The notes: generated by a model not told the origin, from the sequence alone. A stretch of DNA of 54,480 nt from an uncultured Clostridia bacterium (GCA_947629355.1 CANRDJ010000003.1:1-54480); one strand, 5' to 3'; counted from the stretch's first letter, positions 27,874-38,968 are shown. A program made the numbers and translations.

Positions 27874-28215
27874 TCACCTTATTGAAATGTTATTATTTCT
27901 TGATTTATTGTTTTCATATCCTAGATACCAATTTTTAAAAATTGAAGACAAATCTGTAATTCCATTTTTAATATAGTAATCAAACTGCTCTTTAACCTCT
28001 TTTCTTTGGGATATTTCATTCACTATATCATCCAAATTTTCAGCATTACATCTTGCCACTATTTCTTGTACAATTTTTTGCCTATTTTTCTGATCATCAT
28101 TATTTTCTTTTTTTACTACTGTATTTACTAAAGATTTAGATCCTGATCTGTAATTTCCATTTCTTTTAAATATTTTCGGATTTCTACTTGCTCTCATTTT
28201 TGAAGTCCATCCCAT
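27874..28215 (-). CDS. Hypothetical 113-aa protein
   Basis: Not recognised. The N-terminal 35 residues are basic (TSKMRASRNPKIFKRNGNYR), the rest helical with RQKIVQEIVARCNAENLD and a QFDYYIKNGITDLSSIF segment. No signal peptide or membrane segment. It lies 12 nt after typA with GGAGAGG before the ATG, and 4 nt before the trmR-like gene, so it is part of the operon. The basic start could bind RNA (speculative). Confidence 0.7.
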   Translation of the reverse strand: MGWTSKMRASRNPKIFKRNGNYRSGSKSLVNTVVKKENNDDQKNRQKIVQEIVARCNAENLDDIVNEISQRKEVKEQFDYYIKNGITDLSSIFKNWYLGYENNKSRNNNISIR

Positions 28216-28227
28216 TTTTATCCTCTC

Positions 28228-30037
28228 CTATTTTCTTGCTACTCTTTCGCGTTCTTTGTTATTTAAAATTTTTTTTCTTAATCTAATACTTTGAGGTGTT
28301 ACCTCTACTAACTCATCATCTTGTATAAATTCTATTGCTTTTTCTAATGACATTTGAATAGGTGGAACCAATCTTAATGCATCATCTGAACCTGAAGCTC
28401 TAGTATTAGTTAAATGTTTTTCTTTACATACATTTACAGCTAAATCTTCTCCTCTAGAATTTAACCCTACTATCATACCTTCATATACTTCTGTTCCTGG
28501 TCCTATAAACAAATCTCCTTTGTCTTGTGCATTATATAATCCATAAGTTATTGCTTTTCCTTGCTCAAATGCAACAATTGTGCCTCTTACTCTTGATACT
28601 ACATCTCCTTTATATGGTTCGTATGAATCAAACACATGATTCATTATACCTTCACCTTTAGTATCTGTTAGGAATTCTGTTCTATATCCTATTAATCCTC
28701 TAGCTGGAATTTTAAATTCTATTTTCGTATGCCCGTCTTCGGCAGGTTCCATATTAATCATTTCTGCTTTTCTTTTTCCTAATTTTTCTATTACATTTCC
28801 TATGCAATTATCTGGAACATTTACAACTAGTAATTCAATTGGTTCACATTTTTCCCCATTTATTTCTTTGAATATAACTTTTGGACGAGACACCAATAAT
28901 TCAAATCCTTCTCTCCTCATTGTTTCAATAAGAACTGATAAATGAAGTTCTCCGGCGTCCTGCAACTTCAAAAGAATCTGGTGAATCTGTTTCTTTTACT
29001 CTTAAAGATACATTTCTTTCTAATTCTCTAAATAATCTATCTCTTATATGCCTAGATGTTATAAATTCTCCTTCTTTTCCTGCGAAAGGTCCGTTATTTA
29101 CTGAGAATGTCATTGTAACTGTTGGTTCATCTATGTTAACAAAATCTATTTTTTCTGGATTATTAACATCACATATTGTTTCACCGATATTTATATTTGT
29201 TATTCCCGAAATTTCTACTATATCTCCTGCTTTTGCAATTTCAACTTCTTCTTTTTTTAATCCTTTATATGTGTATACTTTCATTATTTTAGCATTTTCT
29301 ATTTTATCATTTTTGCAAACAGCAACTTGCATTCCTTCCTTTATTATCCCTCTTTCAATTCTTCCTACTGCTATTCTTCCAACATAATCGTCATAATCTA
29401 TATTTGAAACTAGCATTTGCATAGGTCCTTCTTCATCACATTTAGGTGGTTCAATTGTATTTATTATTGTTTCAAATATGCATTTCATATTAGTCGAATC
29501 TTCTTCTAAATTAAGTTTAGCTATTCCTTCTTTTGCAGATGCATATACTACTGGAAATTCTAACTGGTTATCATTTGCTCCTAATTCTATGAATAATTCT
29601 AAAACTTGGTCTACAACTTTGTATGGATTAGCACCAGGTCTATCTATTTTATTTATTACTACTATTGGTTTTAAGTTTAATGCTAATGATTTTTTTAAAA
29701 CTTCTCTTGTTTGAGGCATAGCTCCTTCAAATGCATCAACTAATAAAAGTACTCCATCTACCATTTTAAGTACTCTTTCTACTTCTCCACCAAAATCAGC
29801 ATGTCCAGGTGTATCAACTATATTTATTTTTATATCACCATACATTACAGATGTATTTTTAGCAAGTATTGTAATTCCTCTTTCTTTTTCTAAGTCATTT
29901 GAATCCATTACTCTTTCTTCTACTTGTTCATTATCTCTAAATGTACCACTTTGTTTAAGTAAAGCATCTACTAATGTTGTTTTTCCATGGTCAACGTGTG
30001 CTATGATGGCTACATTTCTAATTTTTTTATTGCTCAT
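28228..30037 (-). CDS. typA: Ribosome-associated GTPase TypA/BipA, one +1 shift at CGG
   Basis: Translational GTPase that binds ribosomes and aids 50S assembly under stress. 602 aa after the shift, the normal length. G1 AHVDHGKTT (14-22), G3 DTPGHAD, G4 NKID are in the first part. At CGG (28952-28954, codon 362) zero frame gives RRTSFISSY then stop. The +1 shift gives VAGRGELHLSVLIETMRREG, an invariant BipA block, and the frame continues through the C-terminal domain (ARGLIGYRTEFLTDTKG) to KERERVARK. AAAGGGG precedes the ATG. It heads a run of closely spaced minus-strand genes. Conventional calling would give two partial ORFs. Confidence 0.95.
28952..28954 (-). other. CGG +1 shift site 8 (typA)
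   Basis: Sense strand reads GGA CGC CGG AGA ACT. Skipping the C gives GGA CGC GGA GAA CTT CAT, G-R-G-E-L-H, which is invariant in BipA. The Arg codon CGC directly before is read normally. Confidence 0.93.
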
Positions 30038-30143
30038 TATTTAAAATCCCCTTTATTTCTATCAATAACAACAATTTATTATACCTCTTATTAAAGCTAA
30101 TTGTCAACCTGTTTTTTGTCTTAATTTTGGTGGTAAGCTATAT

Positions 30144-30176
30144 AAAAGCAGACTTTCTCATTGAAAATCTGCTTTT
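30144..30176 (-). terminator. Terminator after pilin-Hint gene
   Basis: AAAAGCAGA (30144-30152) pairs with TCTGCTTTT (30168-30176), followed by a T-run on both strands. Confidence 0.85.
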
Positions 30177-30203
30177 TTAATAAATCACTTAAATTTTATA
30201 TTA

Positions 30204-31539
30204 TTACAACGAACTTTCTACTAATGAACCATTTGCAAAGTAATTTTGTACCTTGCTTCCGTCTTTTGCTACTATAGAGAAGTCGTAAAAATCTTCTACT
30301 CCTGTATATGTTTCAATTTTAGTTATTTCTTTCCATCCTGTAAGTGTTTTTACACTGTCTCCTTCATTAGGCACTGGATAATTATTTCTTCTTGTTAGTG
30401 ATTTCCATCCTTCTTTTGTGTATATTGGATGATAATCTGTTGCTTCTAAATATGTTCCATCACTAAATTCATATCTTACAAAGTTTGTTGCTTTTTTATG
30501 AATATATACTTTTCCTACTGTTCCTACTTTAGTGCTAGATGTTTCAAAATCATAATATACTATTTCGTCACCAACAGATAAATCTTTAGCCAAGGTATAT
30601 TCTCCATCGGTTGAAGTAGCTATCTTAGATGTAGGGGAAACACACTCGCCATTTTTTCTGGTCGTGTAATGAAACCCATTTTCTAGCACGCTGGAACCGG
30701 GTGAGCTCTTCAACGAGCACGCCCCCACCCATGATGGTACATCGATGATTAATATCATCATAAGAGCACTCTAGCTCAACTGGGCAGAAAGAAGATTGTA
30801 TCCATTCTAACCACGTCATTCCTTTTTCTGCTGTATACGGTTCCTCATCAATATAAAATGTTATTAGTTCAACTCCATACAAATCATATAGTTCACCAAC
30901 TTTTTCTGCTGTTCCGTTATTATCATAATAGTTTACTACATATTTTGTTCCAGTATTATCATTTGATTTGGTTTCTGGATTTTTTGCTATTGTCATTGCT
31001 TTAATTTTTGTTTCTTTTTTACCTAATTCTTCATCTCTGTCAGATTTCTCTAATTTGTATACATCTTTTCCATCTGTTCCATTTCCTGTTCTTCCTGCCG
31101 TTCCCAATAATACTTCTACATTAATTTTGTATTTGTCTTCTGTCTCTTCTGTTATTATTCCTTTTTCTTTTAAATAGTCTATTAATGCTAGTGTTGTTTT
31201 ACCAGATTCTTTTTCTGTCAAATACGTAAATTCTTCTGTTTTTAATAGTTCCATTACCATTGAATGTGCTTGTCCCAATGATGCCTCTTTTGCATTTCCA
31301 AATAGTCCTCCTTGTAGTGCTACATTTAATGTTACTCCTACTAGTAGTAGCATTACTATAATTGTGATTATTAGGGCTATTAAAGTGATGGCTCTGTGGT
31401 CAGAAGCTAGTGTTTTGATTTTTGATTTTGGATTTGAGTATAACGTTGGGGAATTTTTATCTAAGGTTTGTTCTTCGAAGTGTATGTCGCCCATGGGTGC
31501 GACCCCTCCAGCGTTTGCATTTAATTTTTTCTCTTTCAT
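30204..31539 (-). CDS. Prepilin-like protein with C-terminal Hint domain, one +1 shift at CGG
   Basis: 444 aa after a +1 shift at CGG (30697-30699, codon 281). The N-terminal 50 residues lead into a pilin-type hydrophobic helix, ITLIALIITIIVMLLLVGVTL (within about 51-73), then an assembly domain with NGTDGKDVYKLE and YTAEKGMTWLEWIQSS. After the shift site comes a Hint (hedgehog/intein-like) domain: Cys at the start of CVSPTSKI, DLSVGDEIVYYD, TYLEATDYHPIYT, and the ending NYFANGSLV. The Hint part lacks a clear intein-type C-terminal Asn followed by an extein, so it may only cleave, or serve as a fold. The junction area 30640-30780 is richer in GC. GGAG precedes the ATG. Confidence 0.82.
30697..30699 (-). 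other. CGG +1 shift site 9 (pilin-Hint)
   Basis: Sense strand reads CTC ACC CGG TTC CAG. Skipping the C gives ACC GGT TCC AGC GTG and reaches the Hint domain frame. Zero frame ends 24 codons later. The residue is not conserved enough to test Gly. Confidence 0.82.
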
Positions 31540-31877
31540 ATGTTTTTCAACTCCTTCTTTTGTTTTTTAGTTATCCTACTGTTCAATCTCATACAGTTTA
31601 CAATATTTTTATTATTATCTTTTTTCTTTTTATTATAAATTATTAATATTTTCTTTGTCAATGTAAATTATTAATTTTTTTAATTATTAATTTACATAGT
31701 TTATATTTATTTTTATTTCATCTTAAATTTTTTATTAGCCATATTTTTGATATATCAATATTACTATTTTAAAGAATAAACAAAGGTTATAATTTTTATT
31801 ATTATATATGGACAATTTGTTGTTTTTTGTGTATTATAATATCATAATTTATTATGTGTTTTATAAAGGAGGTTAAA
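31540..31877. other. Intergenic between divergent genes
   Basis: Very AT-rich. A TATAAT sequence lies at 31835-31840 upstream of the plus-strand secreted-protein gene, without a good -35 at standard spacing. Nothing else is recognised. Confidence 0.45.
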
Positions 31878-32249
31878 ATGAAGGTTAAATTTAAAATTTC
31901 TTTGATTTCAATATTATTTTTCTTTTTATTTATAAATTGTGTAAATGCTTCTGGTATAGTTATGAATTTAGAAAATAATGTAAATAATCAAACAAATGCA
32001 AACGTTCAAGAAAATTCTTCTGCTGACGCTAATACTGTGAATACTGTTTTTGAAAATAATACAGAAGAAAATCCAATGGGAAACAATGAAGATGAAATAA
32101 CAGATACTGCTCCAGCTCTAACTTCTACAGAAACTACATCAAATAATGATGATTTCTTAACTACAGAAAATATTTTGTCAATAATTATAATAGTTATAGG
32201 AATACTTTTAATCTTTTTAGCAGTAGCAATTTTGATAAGATTTAAATAA
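31878..32249 (+). CDS. Small type I membrane protein, unknown
   Basis: 123 aa from ATG at 31878, which follows AAAGGAGG; an upstream ATG at 31854 would overlap that site. Signal peptide (1 to about 24, ending VNA), a 70-residue Asn/Glu/Thr-rich acidic segment, and a C-terminal membrane helix (about 98-119) ending RFK. It resembles in design the next gene (32375). No enzyme motif is visible. A hairpin terminator follows. Confidence 0.7.
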   Translation: MKVKFKISLISILFFFLFINCVNASGIVMNLENNVNNQTNANVQENSSADANTVNTVFENNTEENPMGNNEDEITDTAPALTSTETTSNNDDFLTTENILSIIIIVIGILLIFLAVAILIRFK

Positions 32250-32260
32250 TGCAATTTTAA

Positions 32261-32318
32261 CAACTTTTGTAATTTTTATACAAAAGTTGTTTATTTGTGA
32301 ATATTTTTTCACAAATAA
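32261..32318 (+). terminator. Two successive hairpins after the small membrane protein gene
   Basis: CAACTTTTGTA (32261-32271) pairs with TACAAAAGTTG (32279-32289); directly after it TTATTTGTGA pairs with TCACAAATAA (to 32318). Confidence 0.8.
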
Positions 32319-32374
32319 TAAATAATATAAATAGATTTTTATAAAGCAGAAAAATTTTAGGAGGTAGTTAGAAT

Positions 32375-32797
32375 ATGAAAAGAAAATCTTTTATATTATT
32401 CATAGTAGCATTTCTTATTTTATCAATTAGTAGTTTATGCTTTGCAACAGATAATACTGACACTGCTAACAATGTTAAAAATACAGTAAATGGTGCAACT
32501 AATGCTGTTGTAGATGGTGCTCAAAATCTGGCTGAAGATGTAAGAAATGGTGTTGGTACAGCAGAAAATACAATTGAAGACGGAGCAGAAGATATCGGAA
32601 ATGCAATAATGGACGATGCAAATTCTGTTGAAAATGTAGGAGATGATACTTATGATGCAACTGCAGGTGTAGCAGAAGATGTATCAAACTCAAATGGTAT
32701 GAATGCTACAACGTGGATATGGATTGCTGTTGCAATTGCTGCTGTTGTAATAATTGCAGTTGTATGGTACTATGCATCTCAAAATAATAAACATTAA
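32375..32797 (+). CDS. Small secreted repeat protein with C-terminal membrane helix
   Basis: 140 aa. Signal peptide (1 to about 24, ending CFA), then a low-complexity acidic helix-prone region of loosely 11-residue periodicity (VKNTVNGATNAVVDGAQNLAEDV, split here as VKNTVNGATNA and VVDGAQNLAEDV; further GTAENTIEDGAEDIGNAI), similar in style to LEA-like or apolipoprotein-like repeats, then a membrane helix (about 112-132) and QNNKH. TAGGAGG precedes ATG. Function unknown; cell-envelope location inferred. It could be a paralogous design to the gene at 31878. Confidence 0.7.
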   Translation: MKRKSFILFIVAFLILSISSLCFATDNTDTANNVKNTVNGATNAVVDGAQNLAEDVRNGVGTAENTIEDGAEDIGNAIMDDANSVENVGDDTYDATAGVAEDVSNSNGMNATTWIWIAVAIAAVVIIAVVWYYASQNNKH

Positions 32798-32820
32798 TTA
32801 TAAAAGTAATTTTAATTAAA

Positions 32821-32852
32821 AATAGAAAGTATATTCAATTATACTTTCTATT
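32821..32852 (+). terminator. Terminator before smpB
   Basis: AATAGAAAGTATA (32821-32833) pairs with TATACTTTCTATT (32840-32852), followed by T6. Confidence 0.9.
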
Positions 32853-32906
32853 TTTTTGTTGTTATGATATAATTCTATATATTTTAAGAAAGAGGTCTAT
32901 TTAGAT

Positions 32907-33350
32907 ATGTTTAAAATAGTTTCAAAAAATCCAACTGCTAGGCATAATTATACAATTGAAAATACGATTGAAACTGGTATAGTTTTAACAGGAACAGAAA
33001 TTAAATCGATAAGAAATGGAAAAGCTAATTTAAAAGATAGTTATGCTTCAATAAAAAATGGAGAATTATTCATATATAATTTACACATAAGTCCATATGA
33101 ATTTGGAAATATATATAATAAAAATCCTTTAAGAGATAGAAAACTATTAATAAATAAAAGAGAGCTTAATAAATTAGTAGGATTAATAAAGCAAAAAGGT
33201 TATTCCCTCATACCTTTAAGTATGTATTTTAAAGGTAATTTTGTAAAAATAGAATTAGGAATTGGTAAAGGTAAAAAATTATATGATAAAAGACGCGATA
33301 TTGCAAAAAAAGAGGCAGAAATGAGAATTCGAAAATTAAATAAAGCTTAA
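32907..33350 (+). CDS. smpB: SsrA-binding protein SmpB
   Basis: Small RNA-binding protein that delivers tmRNA to stalled ribosomes in trans-translation. 147 aa, slightly short of 150-160 but complete: ARHNYTIENTIETGIVLTGTEIKSIR, KANLKDSYASIKNGELFIYN split across the usual N-terminal block, and GKKLYDKR-x-A-K-E-x-R near the end. GAAAGAGG lies upstream of the ATG. A strong terminator follows; no ssrA gene is seen nearby. Ribosome rescue is relevant if CGG stalls ribosomes, though that link is only inference. Confidence 0.95.
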   Translation: MFKIVSKNPTARHNYTIENTIETGIVLTGTEIKSIRNGKANLKDSYASIKNGELFIYNLHISPYEFGNIYNKNPLRDRKLLINKRELNKLVGLIKQKGYSLIPLSMYFKGNFVKIELGIGKGKKLYDKRRDIAKKEAEMRIRKLNKA

Positions 33351-33367
33351 ATTTTAGTGAAAATTTT

Positions 33368-33414
33368 ATACGGACTATTTTATTTCCTTTTAAAGAAAAT
33401 AAAATAGTCCGTAT
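33368..33414. terminator. Long bidirectional hairpin between smpB and fba
   Basis: ATACGGACTATTTTATTT (from 33368) pairs with its complement ending GTCCGTAT (to 33414), between two convergent genes. Confidence 0.9.
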
Positions 33415-33435
33415 TAAAAATTCCGTTTTTTAAAT

Positions 33436-34377
<942 letters not shown>

Positions 34378-34571
34378 TTATATTTTATATATTTATTTTA
34401 TTTCTTAAAATTTAACTTGTCAATAATTTTTATAAAATTGCATTTCAATTTAACAAGTATACTTTTAATAAAACAATTAAAATATGTACAATATAAATGA
34501 AATGTGAAAAGCAAAAATACAAATTTAATATTACTTTTCACATTTCACACCTAGTAACCTTTAAAGAATAA

Positions 34572-34748
34572 TTATTGATTTTCATAATTACATCTGTAAC
34601 TACCACACATAGATTCATCTTCTGGATTACCATTATTGCAATTTGTACATGGTCTTACAATAATATCTTCTAGCTCACATTTTTGAGTTTTTTCATTGTT
34701 AAAAGCACAACTCTCTACTGTACAATTAATTATTTGTTTCTTTTCCAT
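34572..34748 (-). CDS. DUF1540 family small Cys-rich protein
   Basis: 58 aa, identified by hand. Reads MEKKQIINCTVESCAFN and carries eight cysteines in C-x4-C-x9-C-x9-C-x2-C-x10-C-x4-C style spacing, as in DUF1540 proteins that probably bind metal. AGGAGGT lies at the expected distance from the ATG. Function unknown. Confidence 0.85.
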   Translation of the reverse strand: MEKKQIINCTVESCAFNNEKTQKCELEDIIVRPCTNCNNGNPEDESMCGSYRCNYENQ

Positions 34749-34871
34749 TTTTAACCTCCTCTAAAGTATTCTATTAATATTATCTACAAATTAATTTAAA
34801 ATATTAATAAAACACTTTAATTTTGGTTAAAGATTTTTAAATTAAATAAAAAATTAATTTTTTATTTTTCA

Positions 34872-34898
34872 AAACAGAGATAATAAATATATCTGTTT
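34872..34898 (-). terminator. Probable terminator after MMPL gene
   Basis: AAACAGAGATA (34872-34882) pairs with TATATCTGTTT (34888-34898) with one mismatch, about 35 bases past the stop. Confidence 0.55.
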
Positions 34899-34932
34899 GG
34901 GTCATTATGCAATGTTTCATCTGTTACAATAT

Positions 34933-37900
34933 TTAATTCTTTTTATTTTTAACTATTAATTTATCACAAAAAGCAAGAATTGCTGGTAATAATGTTAAAA
35001 TTAGAATTGTAGAACATAGAGTACCTTCTGAAATTGTTTTACATATTTTTGCTGCAATTGCTGATGCAAAATTTGCAATGATTAAAGTTACTATAATAAG
35101 TATTGAACTTGAAGTTAGTATAGTGTGTATTGATTTATTATATGAATCTATAATTGATTCTTTTATTCCTTTACTTTTTCTGTGTTCAAGATAATACGAC
35201 GTATATAAAATAGCATAATCAATAGTTGCACCCATTAATATGCTTTGAACAATAAGTATTGCAATAAAATATACATTTTCTCCTACTATTGATAGTATCC
35301 CCATTGTTAAATAAACTGCTGTCTGTATTGTTAACACTAATATTACAGGAATGGTAATTGATTTAAATGTAATTACTACTACTATAAATATTGCTATCAT
35401 TGTTATTATTGTTATTGAGTTTAATTCATCATCAAAAGTCTGACTTATTTCATAAGCCATAGGAGAATCTCCTATTATGTAGAAATCCTTCAATTCTTTT
35501 CCTAACATATCTTTTACATTTTTTATAAATTCAAAAGTTTCTGGTGATTCTAAATCAAATTTTGTATTTAGTACTATTCTTGAATAATTATTACCTATTA
35601 ATAATTCTTTTGCATCTTCTACTTTTGTTTTTGCTTCTTTTATATTATTTCTCATATCATCTTCTATAAAATCTGTAAATCGTTCATCTTGCAAAATCTC
35701 ATTATTAAGAAAATTTACAAATTCTTCTACTGTCATTTTCCATTCATTATTATACTGTCTGTCACTACCATAATAAGTGTAAAGAATTTCTATTGTATTT
35801 TTTTCTACATCATCGCTTAAATTACTAATAATAGTAAATATTTCATCTGCATTATATTTTGTATTATTTATACTGGCATTCATAATGCTATTTACTGTAT
35901 TTAGTTTTGATATTTGTTTCTCATCAAAATTGCTTGAATATTGGCTATTATGAACAACATCCTTAAGTAAAAAATTAATGAATTCTTTTAATGATATACT
36001 TGGATTATTATTTATATGTTTAGAGTTATATAAACCATAAAGTAGATTTGTTTCCTCCTTATTTATTCCTAATAATGAAGATAATTGGCTACTACTGTAT
36101 TTTTTATTATTTATAACTCCATTCATAACCGATTGAACTAGTTTCAAATCCTTTATTGTACTACTTGTTATTTTGTTTGCAAGTGTATTATCATTTTTAT
36201 GTGTAAGTACAAAATCTGTAAATTCTTGTGGTGTTAAAGTTTTATTATTTTGACTTGAAACATATAAAGTATATATGTTTTTTGTATTATTGCTATCTAT
36301 ACCTATCTTTTTCGAAAGTTCTTTATAAGTATATTTTGTATTGCTTATACTACTTGTCATAACAGTAGATAATAATTTTAGTTGTTGCATTGTAGCTTCA
36401 TCAATATTATTTTTTATATTTTCATTACTATTATTGTTTAATATTATTTTTACAAATTCATTAGGTGTAGCAATCCAATTCTTTATATTTCCTGCAGTAT
36501 AATCAATCAAATTGTATAATTGATACATCTGATTTATATCTTTTCCTAATATTTTTGACATCTCGAGAGCTGTATATTTAGTTTTATCATCTAGTAATTC
36601 TGTATTTCCCATTAGTTCTTTTAATGCGGACGTATCAGTGTCATCTAAATATTGTGTATTCGTTTTAATATTATTTATATAATTTATAAATTCTAATATT
36701 GTATACTTACTTTCATTTTTTTCTTTAATGTATTTTAAAAGTAAAATTTGATTAATTTTTGTTTCATCTATGCCAAATAAATTAGCTAATTCTTGGGAAG
36801 TCATTTGTTTATTAATTGTATTTGTATTGCTAAATGTTGCTAATAATTTTATATTTTGAATTGTTTTATTATCAAAACTATTTACATAATTACTATCTCT
36901 TAATACATCATTTAATACAAAATTTGAAAATTCTGAAATTGTTATTTTTATATCAATGTCATTTACAAGAATATAATATTTATATAATTCATTCATTGCA
37001 TTATTATCAATTCCAAAAATTTTAGCCATTTCATTACTTGTCATTCTTTTTTGTACTGTTTGCTTATTTGTAAATTTTGATAACTTATTTAATCTATTTT
37101 TATTTTCATCATTAATTTTAATCGCATATTTTTTATTTGTTAAAACATCTTTATTTATAAAATCAATAAATTCATTTAAGGTAATCTGTGTATTGTTATT
37201 TTTAGAAAGATAATAAATAAGTATATCATCTATTTTGCTTTTGTCTATTTCTAATATACCTGCTATATCACTTGATGTTCTTTTTTTATTCATAGAAGAT
37301 ACTGTAATAAAGTTTTTTAGTCTTGTAATATCACTTTTTGTTTTATCGTTAATTTTTTCATTTGTTTTTTCGTTATTATATGCTTCATTTTCAATAAAAT
37401 TAATAAAATCTTCAAATGTCATTGTATTTTTCTTATTTTTGTTATAATAATCATAATACAATATTTTTAATAAATAATCTTTTATACTAACATCCGAGCC
37501 TAAATCATTTAACTTGTCATTTAATTTATTATAAGTTAATTTTTCATTAATTGTATTCCCATATGCTAATACTTCATCTATTTTTTCTTCATTTTCAAGT
37601 TCTTTTAAATATTTTGAAATCTTCTCTTCATCTTTATTTTTATATATAATAGCTATTTGATTATTTTCATCAAATACTTCATTTATTTCGTCAGTTTGTG
37701 AATCTGTATAATCAATTCCTAAATTTCCCTTTATTACAAAGCTACCAATAAATATTATAAAAAATAATGGAACAGAAATAAATCTTATTCTGTAACTAAA
37801 TTTACCTAATTTATTCAATTTGAAATTAGGACTTTTCTTTTTTGTTTTTACTATCCATTTATCAAACATTAATATTAAGGATGGCAGTACAAAGAATATA

Positions 37901-38787
37901 CAAATTAAGCTAAATAACACACCTTTTGCCAAAACAAATCCTAAATCTTTTCCAATTTTAAAGCTCATAAATACTAATGCTAAAAGTCCAACTATTGTTG
38001 TAACAGAGCTACTTGATATAGCTTGAAATGCTTTATATAAAGCATTTTTCATTGCTTTTATTTTGTCTTTTTCAATTTGCTTTTCTTGATCATACCTATT
38101 CATTAACATTATAGAATAATCCATTGATAATGCCATCTGTAATATTGCTACTATTGAATTTGTAATATTTGATACATTTTGAAATATAATATTTGTTCCC
38201 TTATTTAGAACTACTGCCATTAGTATAGAAGTTAAAAATAAAAATGGTTCTACATAAGATTCACACATTATAAGCAAAATAACTAAAGCACATACAACTG
38301 CAAGTGCAACAATCCAAAATGGTAATACTGTTTTATTACATTCAGATACATCTCCACTTGTATAAATAGTATAATCTTTATATTTTTCTGTTATTTGATT
38401 ATATATATCAGTCCCCTTTTGTGAATCAGATTTGTCATCTATTGTAATAACATACAATGTATAATTTTCTTTGTTGTAATTCTCGCTATTATCATAATCT
38501 ACACTTTCTACTCCGTCTATCGATTCTAAATCATTTTTAATTTCAAATTTTTCTTCATCTTCTAAATCTTTAAACATTAAATTTAAGGTACTAGTTTCAG
38601 TTCCTTCAAATTCTTTTTCCATAATATCCATACCAATTCTTGTTTCTGAAGTGTCTGGTAAATACTTAGCTATATCATAATTAATTTTTACTTTTGATGA
38701 TAATATGGCTGAAATTATTGTAAAAACAATAAATAGAACCAAAATAAAATGTCTTTTATTTATTATAAAGTCTGTAATTTTTCTCAA
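34933..38787 (-). CDS. MMPL/RND-type transporter with a large tandem-repeat extracellular insert
   Basis: 1284 aa. Two MMPL-type membrane halves: residues about 1-340 (TM1, an outer domain, then five helices with MALSMDYSIMLMNRYDQE) and about 1100-1284 (helices with ILMGATIDYAILYTSYYLE). Between them, about 390-1060, lie roughly eight units of 80-95 residues with the pattern (R/K)-(M/Y)-T-S-x-E-(L/M)-(S/A)-x-(L/I)-x-G-I-D...LY..Y...EF..F, plainly one repeated module that has diverged. Typical MMPL outer domains are much smaller. A divergent TetR regulator and a perfect palindrome lie upstream, so it is probably TetR-controlled and exports a lipid, peptide or drug (substrate unknown). No in-frame CGG in 1284 codons. 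Confidence 0.9.
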   Translation of the reverse strand: MRKITDFIINKRHFILVLFIVFTIISAILSSKVKINYDIAKYLPDTSETRIGMDIMEKEFEGTETSTLNLMFKDLEDEEKFEIKNDLESIDGVESVDYDNSENYNKENYTLYVITIDDKSDSQKGTDIYNQITEKYKDYTIYTSGDVSECNKTVLPFWIVALAVVCALVILLIMCESYVEPFLFLTSILMAVVLNKGTNIIFQNVSNITNSIVAILQMALSMDYSIMLMNRYDQEKQIEKDKIKAMKNALYKAFQAISSSSVTTIVGLLALVFMSFKIGKDLGFVLAKGVLFSLICIFFVLPSLILMFDKWIVKTKKKSPNFKLNKLGKFSYRIRFISVPLFFIIFIGSFVIKGNLGIDYTDSQTDEINEVFDENNQIAIIYKNKDEEKISKYLKELENEEKIDEVLAYGNTINEKLTYNKLNDKLNDLGSDVSIKDYLLKILYYDYYNKNKKNTMTFEDFINFIENEAYNNEKTNEKINDKTKSDITRLKNFITVSSMNKKRTSSDIAGILEIDKSKIDDILIYYLSKNNNTQITLNEFIDFINKDVLTNKKYAIKINDENKNRLNKLSKFTNKQTVQKRMTSNEMAKIFGIDNNAMNELYKYYILVNDIDIKITISEFSNFVLNDVLRDSNYVNSFDNKTIQNIKLLATFSNTNTINKQMTSQELANLFGIDETKINQILLLKYIKEKNESKYTILEFINYINNIKTNTQYLDDTDTSALKELMGNTELLDDKTKYTALEMSKILGKDINQMYQLYNLIDYTAGNIKNWIATPNEFVKIILNNNSNENIKNNIDEATMQQLKLLSTVMTSSISNTKYTYKELSKKIGIDSNNTKNIYTLYVSSQNNKTLTPQEFTDFVLTHKNDNTLANKITSSTIKDLKLVQSVMNGVINNKKYSSSQLSSLLGINKEETNLLYGLYNSKHINNNPSISLKEFINFLLKDVVHNSQYSSNFDEKQISKLNTVNSIMNASINNTKYNADEIFTIISNLSDDVEKNTIEILYTYYGSDRQYNNEWKMTVEEFVNFLNNEILQDERFTDFIEDDMRNNIKEAKTKVEDAKELLIGNNYSRIVLNTKFDLESPETFEFIKNVKDMLGKELKDFYIIGDSPMAYEISQTFDDELNSITIITMIAIFIVVVITFKSITIPVILVLTIQTAVYLTMGILSIVGENVYFIAILIVQSILMGATIDYAILYTSYYLEHRKSKGIKESIIDSYNKSIHTILTSSSILIIVTLIIANFASAIAAKICKTISEGTLCSTILILTLLPAILAFCDKLIVKNKKN

Positions 38788-38858
38788 AGTAAATCCTTCC
38801 CTTCTTTTTGGTCTGCATTACATTATATTCTCATTATTATTCAAATGAAAGTATAAAC

Positions 38859-38894
38859 TTGATAAAAGTGTCTGAATTTAGACACTTTTATCAA
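38859..38894. promoter_or_regulatory. Perfect palindromic operator between MMPL and TetR genes
   Basis: TTGATAAAAGTGTCT (38859-38873) and AGACACTTTTATCAA (38880-38894) are exact inverted repeats around GAATTT. The position between divergent genes, one encoding TetR, makes it the likely TetR operator for both. Confidence 0.85.
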
Positions 38895-38968
38895 AATTGT
38901 CTTTTTATTATAATAAAACTGTGTTACAATATTTTATATATTGTTTTTTTATAGAAAGGATCCCTATT

